Assembly (NCBI GenBank): GCA_028023455.1
Contig: JAQFVV010006231.1
Span: 2,623,478-2,687,477, forward strand
From: Epiperipatus broadwayi
Lineage: Eukaryota; Onychophora; Udeonychophora; Euonychophora; Peripatidae
Length of the DNA: 64,000 nucleotides
Direction of reading: 5' to 3'
A program made the translations under genes and the position numbers. The notes under the pieces are model-generated. The model ran no database searches and was not told the origin of the DNA. It worked only from the letters and a program-made list of their open reading frames with translations. Of the stretch, positions 1 through 11,448 are shown piece by piece (within the stretch, counting starts at the first letter, position 1; each line of letters opens with the position of its first letter).

Positions 1-1261
1 TTAGACCCATCTTTATTTCAATCAAATTTTCATGTGAAAACTGGAATAGCACAGGTGTTAACTGACATTGTAACTATATCATTGACAGTTATAGGAAAAA
101 AAGAGTTTTAAAAAAATACTAGTGAGGATTTTTGGCAGTCATAATTCAATCAGAAAAATCCCTAATAAGATTTTGCAACAAACATTTGCTTAATTTTGTC
201 TGCTATTAAAGCATTGTTGGGGGAAAGAGGTTTTGAAAAATCATATTCTTAATATCATAGATATGTTTTTATTTGACTAATTTAAATTTAGAAAAAATAA
301 AATAACCAGTACTATTGATACAGAAAATGGAAAAGAAGATAATATTTGTTCATTAATTTTGAAAAAGTATTTTATAAAGTAAAGTTGGACTTAGAAAATT
401 GTAAGTAATGCGGATTTTTATAAAGTCATTAGTTTTCATACAAAAGAAAAGTGTTATTTATTTAACTGATTTATTTGATCTTTATTTAAAAGAGTTTTTT
501 TTACTAAGTATTGCTTAATAAGGCTGAGATAGGAATGGGGAAGAAAGTTTATCTCAAATTCATTTAAGTTATGGCGAGTTTTGTGATTAATAAAAATTAG
601 CTTAATAAAATGTAATTTAAAGATGTTTAGCATTTTTAAATATAGTTTGAAACTTAAAATACAAGCAAATAAAAACTGAAGAAAATAATATAATAGTTGG
701 ATGGAAGCTAATTAGTTATAACGTGGAAAAAGTTGCTTCACGAAGATGGAAATAAATATAAAAAAACTAAAGTTATATTTCTTAGGCAGAATTTTAATAA
801 GTGTATACAGTTATTTTATGCCCCATTGAAACTAGCTTTAAAAAGAAATGTCATAATGACAAAGAAAACAGTTGAAAAAATATTATAGTTACAGTAGGGA
901 AAAGATAAATTGGATAGATGTAGTTGGAAAATAGTAATGTTAAAATGTAAACTGGAAAAATTTTTAAATGTTATTTGTTTTTAAAAAAAAAAAAAAAAGG
1001 CCAATTTTTGTGGAAATTAAAAAATGGGAAAGAAAAATTGGATCAGGCTCAGAAATATACATAAAATTATTGTATGCCTCAGTGAAAATAGTTTTAAAAA
1101 GAAAAGATTTCTTAAATGTTTTGTTTGGAATAGAAACTTGATGACAAATTAAAAATTTTTAAAAAAATACTGAGAGTTTCAGAACTGAATTTATTGAGGG
1201 TATGAATAGAAAATAGTAATGTTATAATGTAAGTTAAATAAATATTTTTGTTTTTTATATG

Positions 1262-1323
1262 TCAAAGGGAATGCGGGCCTGCTGCTTGGAAGCAGCTATA
1301 CTAACCGCTAGGCCACCAGCGCT
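1262..1323 (-). pseudogene. tRNA-Gly(UCC)-like relic, truncated in the T arm
   Basis: On the minus strand this 62-bp segment has the acceptor/D-arm start GCGCTGGTGGCCTAGCGG, then TTAGTATAGCTGC and an anticodon arm GCTGC-TTCCAAG-CAGC carrying anticodon TCC. That order resembles eukaryotic tRNA-Gly(UCC). The T arm is shortened: only GGCCCGCATTCCC remains where a full GGGTTCGATTCCC-type arm should be, and the 3' acceptor strand is missing. It is therefore a tRNA pseudogene or the head of a decayed tRNA-derived SINE rather than a working tRNA. Confidence 0.6.
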
Positions 1324-3772
1324 TAACCGCGTAATTCTTTAAAAAAAAAAAACAAGTTAATTTATTATAAAAAATAAAAAAATTGAATTGAGTTATGATT
1401 CATTTTCTAGAGTATACCTTTCTACCATTATTTTAAATTATGCAGGGTATTGTGGAGGTAGGAAAAAAAAAGAGAAAGATATAATTAGGAAGAGAATGTC
1501 ATAACAAAGAACTTATGGAAATTAGTTTTGATAATGCGAAGTATGCCCATTGACAGATAGTTAATGATTATGATGTGTACTTATATATATAATGATTATA
1601 ATCTGTATTGCATATACAATTTCTATTTTTTTTTTTATTATATGTTAATTCTCTAATTAATTTTTTTCTCTTTTTTATGCTGTAGTTCTGTTCAAATTGC
1701 ATGTAACTTAATAATATGCAAAGTTTCTTATTTCATTGAAAAATAAATAGAAAAACAATAGCCTGCCTACATAAAAAAACAAAAAGGAATCCAACCACTA
1801 TTAAATATTTTAAAACCGTTTTTTTTTTAATAAATCTTTGAGCTCAGGAAATTATTAAAATATGAAGTCATTAAATATATTATTACCATTACATTATTAA
1901 TAACATAATTTATATGCATATATCTAAATATATGTCTGAACCCAAATATTTATTATAGTCATGTGATAATATTTAACAATTGGCATTTCATTATATTGTT
2001 TCCATCAATTTAACACACTTCATCATTTATAATTATGTTTAATTTTTTTTTTTAAAAAAAAAAGATATCTTAAGATTTGAGATTTAAGTTTTTGTATCTG
2101 AGCTAGAAATAATATGATAATCTCTAATCTTTATCTGACGTAAATGGTGTTAAAATTATGAGTGCAGAAAATTTGACACTCGTAAATGAAGTTGTAATAA
2201 CTATAGCATAAAGTAAGTTTTTTGCATTATGAAAATTCAGAATATATATATATATACTCAAAACGTTGATCTGAATTTTATCACAAATCTCTTTTTCAAT
2301 CTAAAGTTTTATGAATATTACGGTTATCCCCTAATGGTTTTCCTAACAGGACTAGACTTTTTATTGTTTGGTAGCATTTTGTCTGTTTGATATTATTTAG
2401 ATTTTAATTCTTATCTTACTTTCCAAGTTTTTAATTCATAATTTCTACCAAAGTAGCTAGAATATCTAATTAATCAATCGATCATACTGTTTCTTTTTTA
2501 AACAAAGGTGTTTAAAGAGTTGATAAATAGTATTCATGTATTATTTTGAAAACATCACCATCCAAGCTATCTAAATCCATCTTCACTTGTACAATTTGAA
2601 AACTTGTAGCTTTGATTTTCTTGATGTTTGTATCTCAGAAGCATAAATTGCCAATTACAGATTAATCTTTTAATGAAATTTTTTTTTTTTTAATTGATGT
2701 TATCAGGATTTTTATTGTTGCTACTATCATTGAAAGCTACTTTTTCTTGTGTTATTATGAATGCCATAACGATGATTTTTTTTGCTGCAAAATATGATCA
2801 AGCTCCAAAGGTCTTTTACTATCGATCCAACTCTCACATTTTGTTCTCTATCTATAATGAATATTTTTATTTTAGTTTTCATTTTTTATAAATATTCATT
2901 TAATAATTAATCTTTAAATTGATTAAAGTTTGTGATTTTGTTTTATTCATTTAAATATTCTCATCTTTTTCTTCTCTTGTATTTTTTTGTTTGTTGTTGT
3001 TGTTGTTGTTATATTTGCATAATGCTATATTATTTTCCTATCTCAGTATGTAATCTACATAGAGATTCTTTAATGTTTCAAACATTATGTCTTAATCAAC
3101 ATTAGCAAATATTATTTTATATTAATATGGGATTAATACAGTCTTGCTAATTTATAATGCTTTTTTTTAATTATTAAAGTCAAACCAATCATCATAAAAG
3201 ATCTCATATTTTTTTTATATGCTGAACTATTTTACTATCTTTCTTTGTGAACTTGTGTTTTTGTTTGTTTTTAATATTTTGACATATTCTCAATATTGGA
3301 TTTTTTTAATGTCTTAATGATTGAAAACATCAAAATTCTTCCAGTGATTTATCAGCATCTAATGCTCTATTGATTTTAATTTATATTGAACTATATCAGA
3401 TTTTATCTTTAAAATTAAATGGATAAAGTTTATTATTTTGGACTTAATTTTTAGTGTCAAAGACTTGGTTACTTTGTTTTTCTTTTTAATATAATATTTG
3501 AAGCTGAGTCTTCCTCTATATTTTTTTTGTTTGTTTTAATTTTCTTTTTTTTTTTTTGTTTATAAATTTAAATCTTATTGTAGGTCTTTTCAGTATTTTC
3601 ATTAATAATGCTTATATCTAATTTTTATTCAAATATTTTCTTTTTTTTTTAATGTATTCAATAATGTCTAAACTCATTATTTTTCCTCTGTTTTATTTTT
3701 TAAACTCTTAATGTTTTATTTTTTTTATAAAGTATTATAACTTTACCTTTCTTATTTCATTGCCAAATCCAT

Positions 3773-3881
3773 ATAATATTAATATCATTTATGTTCTTTA
3801 TTACTTTTTACAATGTCTTTTTACAACCCATTATTGATGGTAATAAAAAGTAATAAAGAACACAAATGATATTAATATTAT
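3773..3881. repeat. Short inverted repeat (hairpin)
   Basis: The arms at about 3773-3811 and 3840-3881 are inverted copies centred on the run GTTCTTTATTAC and its complement, with a loop of roughly 28 bp and only a few mismatches. The arms contain only AT-rich sequence and no tRNA or ribozyme motif. It may be a small MITE or an AT-rich cruciform. Confidence 0.6.
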
Positions 3882-4680
3882 AATTTTTATCATATTCAAA
3901 ATTTGATTATAATTTATGGCTTATTTGGGAAAAAATTTCTAAAGCATAGCTCTTTGGCTACAGCCATCTGCTTTATTTGTTGTTGTTTTTTTTACTTTGA
4001 GTTCTTCTTTAACTTTATTAATATTTTTTTATTTTAGGGAAATGGTTTTTTTTTCAGTAATTTAAATGCTATTAAAAAAAATTCTAGTTGTCACATCAAT
4101 ACAAATAATCTGTATTTGTTTCTGTGTATTTTTTTTTTTATATTTCTCTAATTTGTTTTTTATTTTATTTTTTAATATTGTGCATGTTTATTATCTCTTA
4201 GTTGATTTAAACAAATACATATTGCTTAAATTCAGACTTTGACTTGTTTTTAAGTATTCACAACCATATCCTATATTGTTAAAGGCTGCTATAATAATCT
4301 TAATATTATTGCCGCATAATTAATATTAATAAGCATTTAGTCTACTTCCTCATTGATTTTTTGGAATTTTTTTCTGTTTTAATACTATGATTGTTAATCC
4401 TGATTCTTTAGGAGATGGATTTTTTATATTGAATCTTACTAGGGCCATTTATTCATAGTCTCTTCTCATTAGTGACAGGGTTACTACTTTGTCAATGTGA
4501 AACCAATCTGCTTTACTATAAAACATTTAATAACTGAAACACAGACTTATTATATACCTATGTCTATATATGTAATATATAGGGTATATGAGCACAGACT
4601 TTCACATGTCCCATCGCTTTCCACTCTATCCCATAATACTGATACACTTGAATACATATATGCCGAAAAGATAAATAATC

Positions 4681-4724
4681 ACCAATATACTAATTTCATG
4701 CTAAACCAGCAATCATCAGTTGGT
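4681..4724 (-). ncRNA. Hammerhead ribozyme-like motif, copy A (complete core)
   Basis: Read on the minus strand, the order is ACCAA, CTGATGA, a 15-nt hairpin whose stem is TGCT/AGCA, GAAA, an 8-nt stem III region, then TTGGT. ACCAA and TTGGT pair over 5 bp (stem I). Stem III is only 2 bp (A15.1-U16.1 and U-A) with a 4-nt loop. The residue before the predicted cut is A17, which hammerheads allow. All conserved core positions (CUGANGA, GAAA, U16.1, H17) are present. The top pair of stem II is a T/T mismatch. The layout is type I with a minimal stem III, as in Penelope-associated hammerheads; activity is unproven. Confidence 0.65.
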
Positions 4725-4866
4725 CCTGATTAGCATCTCTACACATATATGCTTAAGTGCTTGAAGTGTGGAGTAGATTGAAGCCTGTCCATTAAAGTAT
4801 GAAGATTGACTATCTTAATATATATCTGAGCACTCATAGCATATATGTGTAGAGATGATAATTTGG

Positions 4867-4910
4867 ACCAACTGATGACTGCTGATTTAGCATGAAATAT
4901 GTATGTTGGT
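4867..4910 (+). ncRNA. Hammerhead ribozyme-like motif, copy B (G at cleavage site)
   Basis: This is the inverted partner of copy A within the same fold-back. It has stem I ACCAA (4867-4871) and TTGGT (4906-4910), core CTGATGA (4872-4878), stem II with TGCT/AGCA, GAAA (4894-4897) and a 2-bp stem III. The residue at position 17 is G (4905), which is not permitted at a hammerhead cut site, so this copy should be inactive even though the rest of the core is intact. Confidence 0.6.
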
Positions 4911-6498
4911 GATTATTTATCTTTTCAGCATATATGGGTTCAAGTGTATCAGTGTTATGGGATAGAGTGGAGAGTGATGGGACATGTGAAAGTCATATAC
5001 CCTATATATTATAAAACATTTAACTAACTTTTAAACCATGTAGAGATTTCTTATAAAGACAATAAAATGTTCTTGTACATCCATTTTCCAAAAAATGTTT
5101 TACAAATGAGAATGTGAAGGCTTATTGTAATCAGTAATATACAAACTTCATTATAACATTTTCTGGGTTGTTTTTTATTATAAAACTTACATCAGCAATG
5201 AAGTTTCTAGTTTCTGAAACAGTTTGAGCATTTGACAGATCTGTTTTTGTGTAAGTCTATAATCTTTGCTCCTGGGAGTTTCAGACTTTAAGAATTTATA
5301 AATTGTTTTATGTTATTTATACTGTCATCAATTATATCTTAAATTTTGAAGCTAAATAGATTAAATTAATTACATCTAATTACATTTTCAAGAATAATAT
5401 TTAATGTGTTTGTCAATGGTTATGAACTATTACAAATAGTATATGGATAGACATTATCTAATAGTAAATGAAAGATATAACTGTAAATTTGTTTGGTCTT
5501 CTCTTTCTGCTGACTTTCTAAAATTTCATTAGCTTTGCAATTATCAGTGAATTTATTAATGATAGTAATCTTTTTCAGAAAAATGTATATCATATGGAAC
5601 TTTTTTTAATGTGTAAATATATTAATAACTATTTTTTTTACAAACAATACCTTGATTTATTTTACATGTAAACATTTATTTGAATATATTTAATATATTT
5701 TCAGTGTGTCACAAACATTCTGCTTTAACTAGGGCACATCATCATTCTTCTAACATTTGAAGCACTTTAGCCACAGCAATGTGACCATTGTGAAGATTGT
5801 TGTTTCCTAATTTTATAATAGTCTACATACTATTAATGAATTAATCCATTTACATCCACTGCTTTTTAACGAATCTCTTTTAATATTTGTCATGTAATAA
5901 AAATTACATTAGTCATCTTTCATTATTATTTATATCTCTTGAGACTTTTTAATAAATGTTTTTTAGCTTTATTTAGATATCAAAAACCTTATTTACCTTT
6001 ATATAGATTAGAAGATATTCTTTATTTCTAACTGAAGACAGTTTACTTGAATATTCAGCATGAATAAAATTAAATAATGTTTAGTAAATTTTGGGGATCC
6101 AAATGTATTGTTTAAATAATAGATTTATTTAAGTCATTTTATATTAATAAATGTATATGCTTGAAAATATAAATAAAAGATTGTAATTACTTAGAAGGAT
6201 TTTGAAAGTAATATTGGTAGAATTTCCAACGTAAGCTTGATACTTTAAAAGGAACATTTTTAATCATTATGGATTAACGGTTTTGATTAACGTCAGCGAA
6301 ATTCTACATGATAGATAAATCCATCTTAGTTTAATTGAATGTTAATTAAAAGTAAATGCATTTTGCTAAGCTTTCATGTAAAATACTGCCCTTAATTTTG
6401 TTTTATTATTTATTCTGAAAATTTTTATAACTTATATACATTAAATGTTCTTACATGCATGCATATAAAATAAATATTAATGTTTGCTAATTTTAAAG

Positions 6499-6610
6499 AC
6501 ATCGTCAAATACGCCGGACATTCCTCAGCGGCAGTATCAAAAAAAGATTACCTAGGTTACCGATGAAACCTGAAGCCCTAATATCTGTAGAAGAATTACC
6601 TCGTAGGAAA
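6499..6610 (+). CDS. Pld: Phospholipase D, internal exon (PX domain, C-terminal part)
   Basis: This is an internal exon of 112 bp. It begins after a TTTTAAAG acceptor and ends at a GTGAGT donor. The first base completes a codon started in an upstream exon; the remaining 37 codons are open in one frame and end in phase 0. The product reads from HRQIRRTF through LPRLPMKPEALIS to ELPRRK, which lines up with the animal PLD1/PLD2 PX segment containing an RRHTFRR-like basic run, a proline-rich loop and the GRRKQLE helix start. PX domains of PLD bind phosphoinositides and acidic lipids at membranes; the whole enzyme makes phosphatidic acid from phosphatidylcholine. The exon joins in frame to the one at 26740. 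It is GC-richer than the surrounding intron, as expected for coding sequence. Family assignment rests on my recall of the PLD alignment and on co-linearity with three further exons. Confidence 0.85.
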
Positions 6611-8333
6611 GTGAGTATATATATATGAGTAATTTCTATATTATAATATTTTATAAAATGAAGTTTAAAGTATATATAAATTTATATAATTTTGTTAAAT
6701 TAAAAAGTATAATACTATTTATATTTAATATTTTCATGAGAAAAAAAAAATTATGATCCATTAATAATTTTTCCGATCAACCCTATAAAAAAAGATATAA
6801 AAATTTTAATATTTTACACAATTAATACTGAAAATTACTATGAATTATAATGTATATTTATGCAAAAATAGTCAACATTCTACTAAAAATTTAAAACTTA
6901 AGTATATCTTTACTATAATTATCCCAGTGCATTTACTTTTATTAGATAGATTACCTTTGCATACGTATGTTAGTCTGCATGGTAAAATGGTTATTCTTTT
7001 TTCATGGGTTTTTTGTTTGGCTTAGTGCCCTTACTGATGAAAGAAGAATAACCCACTTCGACAAATATATTAACATACATATGCAAAATTATAACAAATA
7101 AATAATGAAGGTAAAATAAAAATTATTATGAGATACTTCATTCATCGTTTATAATTGCCTAATTGTACAACATTAATTGCTTAATATTATGAGATTACTT
7201 TAAACACAATTTAAAATAATGATTGATATGTTAACATCTTCACACTTTAAAAATAAAATATACAATTGAACTAGATATATATGAAAAGGACTGCTTGTTA
7301 TTATAAATGATTAACAGCTGCTTAGAACGCTAATATACATCGAAAATCTAGAATGTAGATGAATAAATGTTATATTGGAGTTTAGTTTATTTCTTTGAAG
7401 ATTATATTTATTATTATTATTTCATATTTAATTCAGTATGCAAGATTTGAAATGGTATTATAATTATCTCTATCTCATTAAATAAGTGTTTATATTACAT
7501 AATAAGTTTAAACATAATTTAAAGATGTTTTAATATTATCACACTTAAAATATAAAATATATAGCACAAAATTAGTTAAATATAAACTGTCTGTTATGTT
7601 GCCATGAATAATAGATATTTAAAATTTATACCTGAAAATCTAAATTGTAAATCAAATAAGCATATAGTGTGAAAGTGTTTAATTTATTTATTTTATGTTG
7701 CATAGCAATAGTGCATTCAAGATATACTAAAGTTGTAAACTTAAACTAGATATCAGAGAATACTTCTTACATTTATTATAATTCTAAGGATGGCCCATAA
7801 ACATTTAAAATACAATGGCAAGATTATAAAATCAAACAATAAGTTCTTAAACTTGCTAGATATGATACTATAAAATTAACTATTATAAAATCATACCTTG
7901 ATTGGATATTTAAAATGAATGACCTATGCAAGATTTCCTAAAGGGATGTTTTATGGTAAACATGTGCAGGGTTTTTATGGAATAGGTAGAAACCATTCGT
8001 ATTATAAAGATTATTTCAAAGCCTTTTTATTATTGATTGTTTCTATTGGGAAGATATGATAGAGAATAGAATGTATTGGAGAGCTACAATTAGATTTAGT
8101 GTTGAATTATTCCAGAAATAAAAGATTTCTGCTGAAAAAATTAAAAGACAAGCTATAAATGAGCAGAAAAATGGACTGCCATGTTCTACATGTGGACATA
8201 TTTGTGATTCATGGATTGGTTTGTCCTTGCAAAATTCATTTCTAGAGGATTTTTTGTTCTTTTTTTTTCCATAGACTTCAAATAGCCATACTCATTTATG
8301 AGTGATGGCTATTTATGTGTATTGTAACCGTAT

Positions 8334-10641
8334 TGTAGGAAGAAACCATCAATTGGCTTTCTCCAATACAGATATAACCCCCCCTACAATAATATTTCCT
8401 GCTCATCAGAGGATGTAGCACCATAGAGACTGGAAACACCTAGAAATTTCTGTGTTTGGTTTCTCAAACGGCGCTACTAGAGTTCCATCTCACTACAACC
8501 TGACTTACCTAGGTCTAGTTGTGCTGGACATAGCTCAGAGAGATGAGATTCTCATGAACAAGTGCAATGAATGATAAGTGATGCAACATGAACAACTAAT
8601 TGGATTGGTTTTCTATAACAATAAATTTATTTCAACATTTATTAAGATCATTAGTTCTTTATAGTTATTTTGGACAATAAGCTCATAAAGGTTATCATTA
8701 GTTCATTTTTTTATATAGTCCATTTTTAGGATCCATTTTCTGGTATGTGCATATTTTCTGGGGTTCCATTGATCATTTACTCCTTACTGGTGATATATTT
8801 ATTTACAGTGTCCTTTAATATTTTTAATTGTGATTCAATATTATTTCTTGATTCATATACAGCTGTATTTTACTGACAAGCATGTGCAATTTCTTTTCCT
8901 ATTGATGTGTATTATTTTCTTATGCATTTCTAATCCTTCCTAGTATAATCATGCATTGTACATAACATTTATTATTCCACCAGCTAGAGATATATTTCAA
9001 TTATGTAATGTTTATATTTCATTCAGATTGATATATGTGTCATATATAGTGTGTACTAGTGCAGATGTATTTTGTTTACATAATCTTTTATGATTTATTC
9101 CATTAAAGACATTTTTTATTATAAACATATAGTATTTGGAATTTATTCTCATACAAATATAATGTGCATGAGTTATTCCAATAAAGCTGTATATTGTATA
9201 CAAACATATAGGTATTTATGAGTTATTACAATACAGACGTATTTTGCGGATCATATGTAATTATTTGTTCTTCATTTTACTTCAGATGTATACGCATATA
9301 AAAGATAGTCATTTATGATTTATTTCAAGAAAAATGTATTTTGATTATAAACATATAAGTATTAATTATTTATCCACATGGATGTATTTGGTATATAAAA
9401 TGTATAGCATTTAGAATTTATCCAAACAAAAACATATCTGAATGAATCATGATTATAGACATTTAAGTATTTATGATTTTTTTTTAAGTGTCATAGCATC
9501 AGCCGGGATGCGAACCCGCAACCTGGGCAACTGCCTGCATGTGCAAGGCAATTGCGCTGACCTCTCGACCACCAATGCAAGACAAGTATTTATGATTTAT
9601 CCCCAATAAAATGTATTTTCACATAAAAATATAATCCCCAATAAAATGTATTTTCACATAAAAATATAATCATTTATGATTTATCTTAAGAAAGACATTT
9701 TTTATTATAAACACATAAAGTATTTAATATTTTATAAACTTGTTACCGTCATTTTTTTCCGGTGTGTTCATCCACTACAGGTTACTATTGCATTTCAAAA
9801 AGGGGTTGGTTTTTTTAAGCTGAATGACATTATTTAATTTCCATTGATATCCACCCAGGCATGCTTGGAGATTCACGGCAATGGACAAAGAGAAAGCTAT
9901 TACTGACTTAGCCTATCATCTTTATGATTTTCCATATGAATATTTTTTTTTCAACATCCAACAACTGTAGGGTTGTTATGTTAACACTTAGTAAAAAAAA
10001 ACTAGATTTCTCAGCTGGAATAAGCAGGGTGGCTGTAAATATATTATTCCAAAGGGTGGCTCTGCACTAAAATCCATTGGTAACTGAACAGCTAAACAAC
10101 ACTTGGATAAAACTCTTTTGTGAACTTCAAACTTCACTATTTATACCCTTATCAATTCTCTGGATTTATTCAGCAGGATTCCCACTGTATCTGATTTGTC
10201 ATGCAGCTTTTATTTAAGCTCGAGTGCTTTTCTCTTCTTGATGATTGGATCTTAGTTTTAGCAGGACAGATAAGTAATTATGTAGATTAAGCCATGTTTT
10301 CCAATTTGATAAGTTTGCTTTAAGTGATTATTAACCTTTGTTTGACAGCATCTTTTAATAATAAATGCCAGCTTTAAATACTTAGAGAAGTATTTATTTC
10401 ACGATTTAAAAATTATAAAAATCAAAATGAAGATTTATCTTTTTTCTCAATTCTTTTAACTCTTGATTATTATAGAAAATAATGATTTTTTTTTTAATTT
10501 AAACATTTTGCTTTTTTAAAAAAAAAAGCTTATAGAAAAGTTGGTTTATTTCATATTCATCTGTTTTCCTTCAATCAATCACTTTAGGGGAAGGGGAAAA
10601 TAAATCTTAAAATATATATGTGAAACAGAGTGTCTGTTTCA
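8334..10641 (-). repeat. LTR (3' LTR by gag orientation), with SINE insertion
   Basis: This is the left copy of the 2.3-kb LTR. It is co-linear with 13112-15467 apart from substitutions, small indels and a 104-bp tRNA-type SINE at 9480-9583 that the other LTR lacks. The LTR is itself AT-rich and contains several imperfect internal repeats of a TATTTATGATTTAT-type unit between about 9050 and 9740. The open frame 9012-9203 is a by-product of these repeats. Confidence 0.9.
9480..9583 (-). mobile_element. Short tRNA-derived retroelement (tRNA-only SINE) nested in the LTR
   Basis: On the minus strand it reads as a tRNA-like body: TTGGTGGTCGAGAGGTCAGC (box A region), a TTGC-rich anticodon arm, then GCGGGTTCGCATCCCGGC (box B), followed by GATGCTATGAC and an oligo(A) tail seen as T9 on the + strand. 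A 15-bp duplication (AAGTATTTATGATTT) flanks it at 9465-9479 and 9584-9598. The other LTR keeps a single copy of that site at about 14425-14439, an empty-site control showing that the SINE arrived after the LTR element integrated. There is no body beyond the tRNA part. Confidence 0.85.
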
Positions 10642-10998
10642 TTACCCTTCATCAAATTTTGGGATGAAATCACCTGGAAGTATGATTTTATTCCACAGAA
10701 TATACATGTCATTTTTCATTACTGCATCTCTACTGGTTTTAGATTTGCAGATGAGCTGGGAAAAGTGAACACATGAACTGTAGCATCCAATGCCAGAATA
10801 AGCAGATGGACAAGCATAAACTACCAATACACACTGCTCTGTGATGTCATAAGAAAATATATCATTTAAAGCTCTACCTTTCTTGTACCTATAGGGATCA
10901 TCCAAATAAGAGTAGGGGGCAGAAAAAATAAATTTGGCACTGAGCCAATCCTGCTCATCTTCTATGAGTCTTAGGGGGTTATTTATTTGGTCTATTCA
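10642..10998 (-). CDS. Unidentified ORF beside the 3' LTR of the LTR element
   Basis: An open frame on the minus strand runs from about 10998 to the stop at 10642, immediately at the LTR border; the first Met is at 10905 (87 residues) but the frame is open for about 30 codons upstream. It has a mixed, protein-like composition with IEDEQDWLSAKF, then PYRYKKGRALNDIFSYD, several cysteines (CVLVVYACPS, GCYSSC) and the tail PGDFIPKFDEG. I do not recognise it as gag, protease, reverse transcriptase or integrase. Its position is where accessory or env-like ORFs sit in LTR elements, but it has no obvious membrane anchor. It could also be a captured host fragment. An imperfect tandem repeat of GGCCTCATGAATAG lies just upstream. 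Confidence 0.35.
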
Positions 10999-11448
10999 TG
11001 AGGCCATGGCCTATTCATGAGGCCAATATACACTGCTGGACTACTCTAGGAGCTTAACATCCATGTCTAGATAGTGCCAAGCATATACTTTGGAGCATCA
11101 TGAACACAATGCATCCAAGCATATGAAAACCACAAATTCATGTATCACTACAACTCACTCACAACCTTCTTCCATCAGCTATTTTTATTTTATTGCTCCA
11201 GATTGTAGCTGCATCCTGGCTTGGGAGACTGAGGATCATGATCAGTTCTCCTTTAGCATTTTTTTGTTTTGAGGTGATGGACTTCTATTTTGCCCTATTT
11301 TGGGGCATTTTTCAGGCCATACATCATCATGGTGGCTTGTGTTTCTAGCCACACTTTTCTGCAAGTTATAATCACTGTTTGACCTCTTCACTATTCAAGT
11401 CTTGTATGGGCTGTATATGCTGCCTGTTGAATTTCTTCCCTGTCTCTT

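Larger units (their letters stand above)
4572..5012. repeat. Large fold-back element, arms about 175-180 bp
   Basis: The left arm 4572-4751 and right arm 4839-5012 are inverted copies with scattered mismatches, separated by a loop of about 87 bp. Each arm carries the same hammerhead-like core, so the element holds two in opposite orientation. A 14-bp direct repeat (TATAAAACATTTAA) lies at 4517-4530 and 5010-5023 and could be a target-site duplication, as left by LINE-type integration. The open frame 4497-4733 is simply the left arm read through. Part of the arm (GATAGTGTGGAGAG-type run followed by CATGTGAAAGTC) recurs near 44745-44825. Confidence 0.75.
1..6498. other. Upstream PLD intron, mostly AT-rich non-coding
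   Basis: No exon with convincing splice sites and PLD-like coding was found here. The stretch holds long A/T runs, a tRNA-Gly-like relic near 1262-1323, a small hairpin near 3773-3881 and a large fold-back near 4572-5012. The open frame at 2694-2891 has no recognisable motif and a low-complexity, AT-driven composition, so it is not called as a gene. Confidence 0.55.

Noticed and set aside
8395-8420. CTGATGA followed by GCAGGAAA on the minus strand in both LTRs, looking like a hammerhead core
   Set aside because: Only about four bases separate the two boxes, so no stem II can form, and no stem I pairing was seen.
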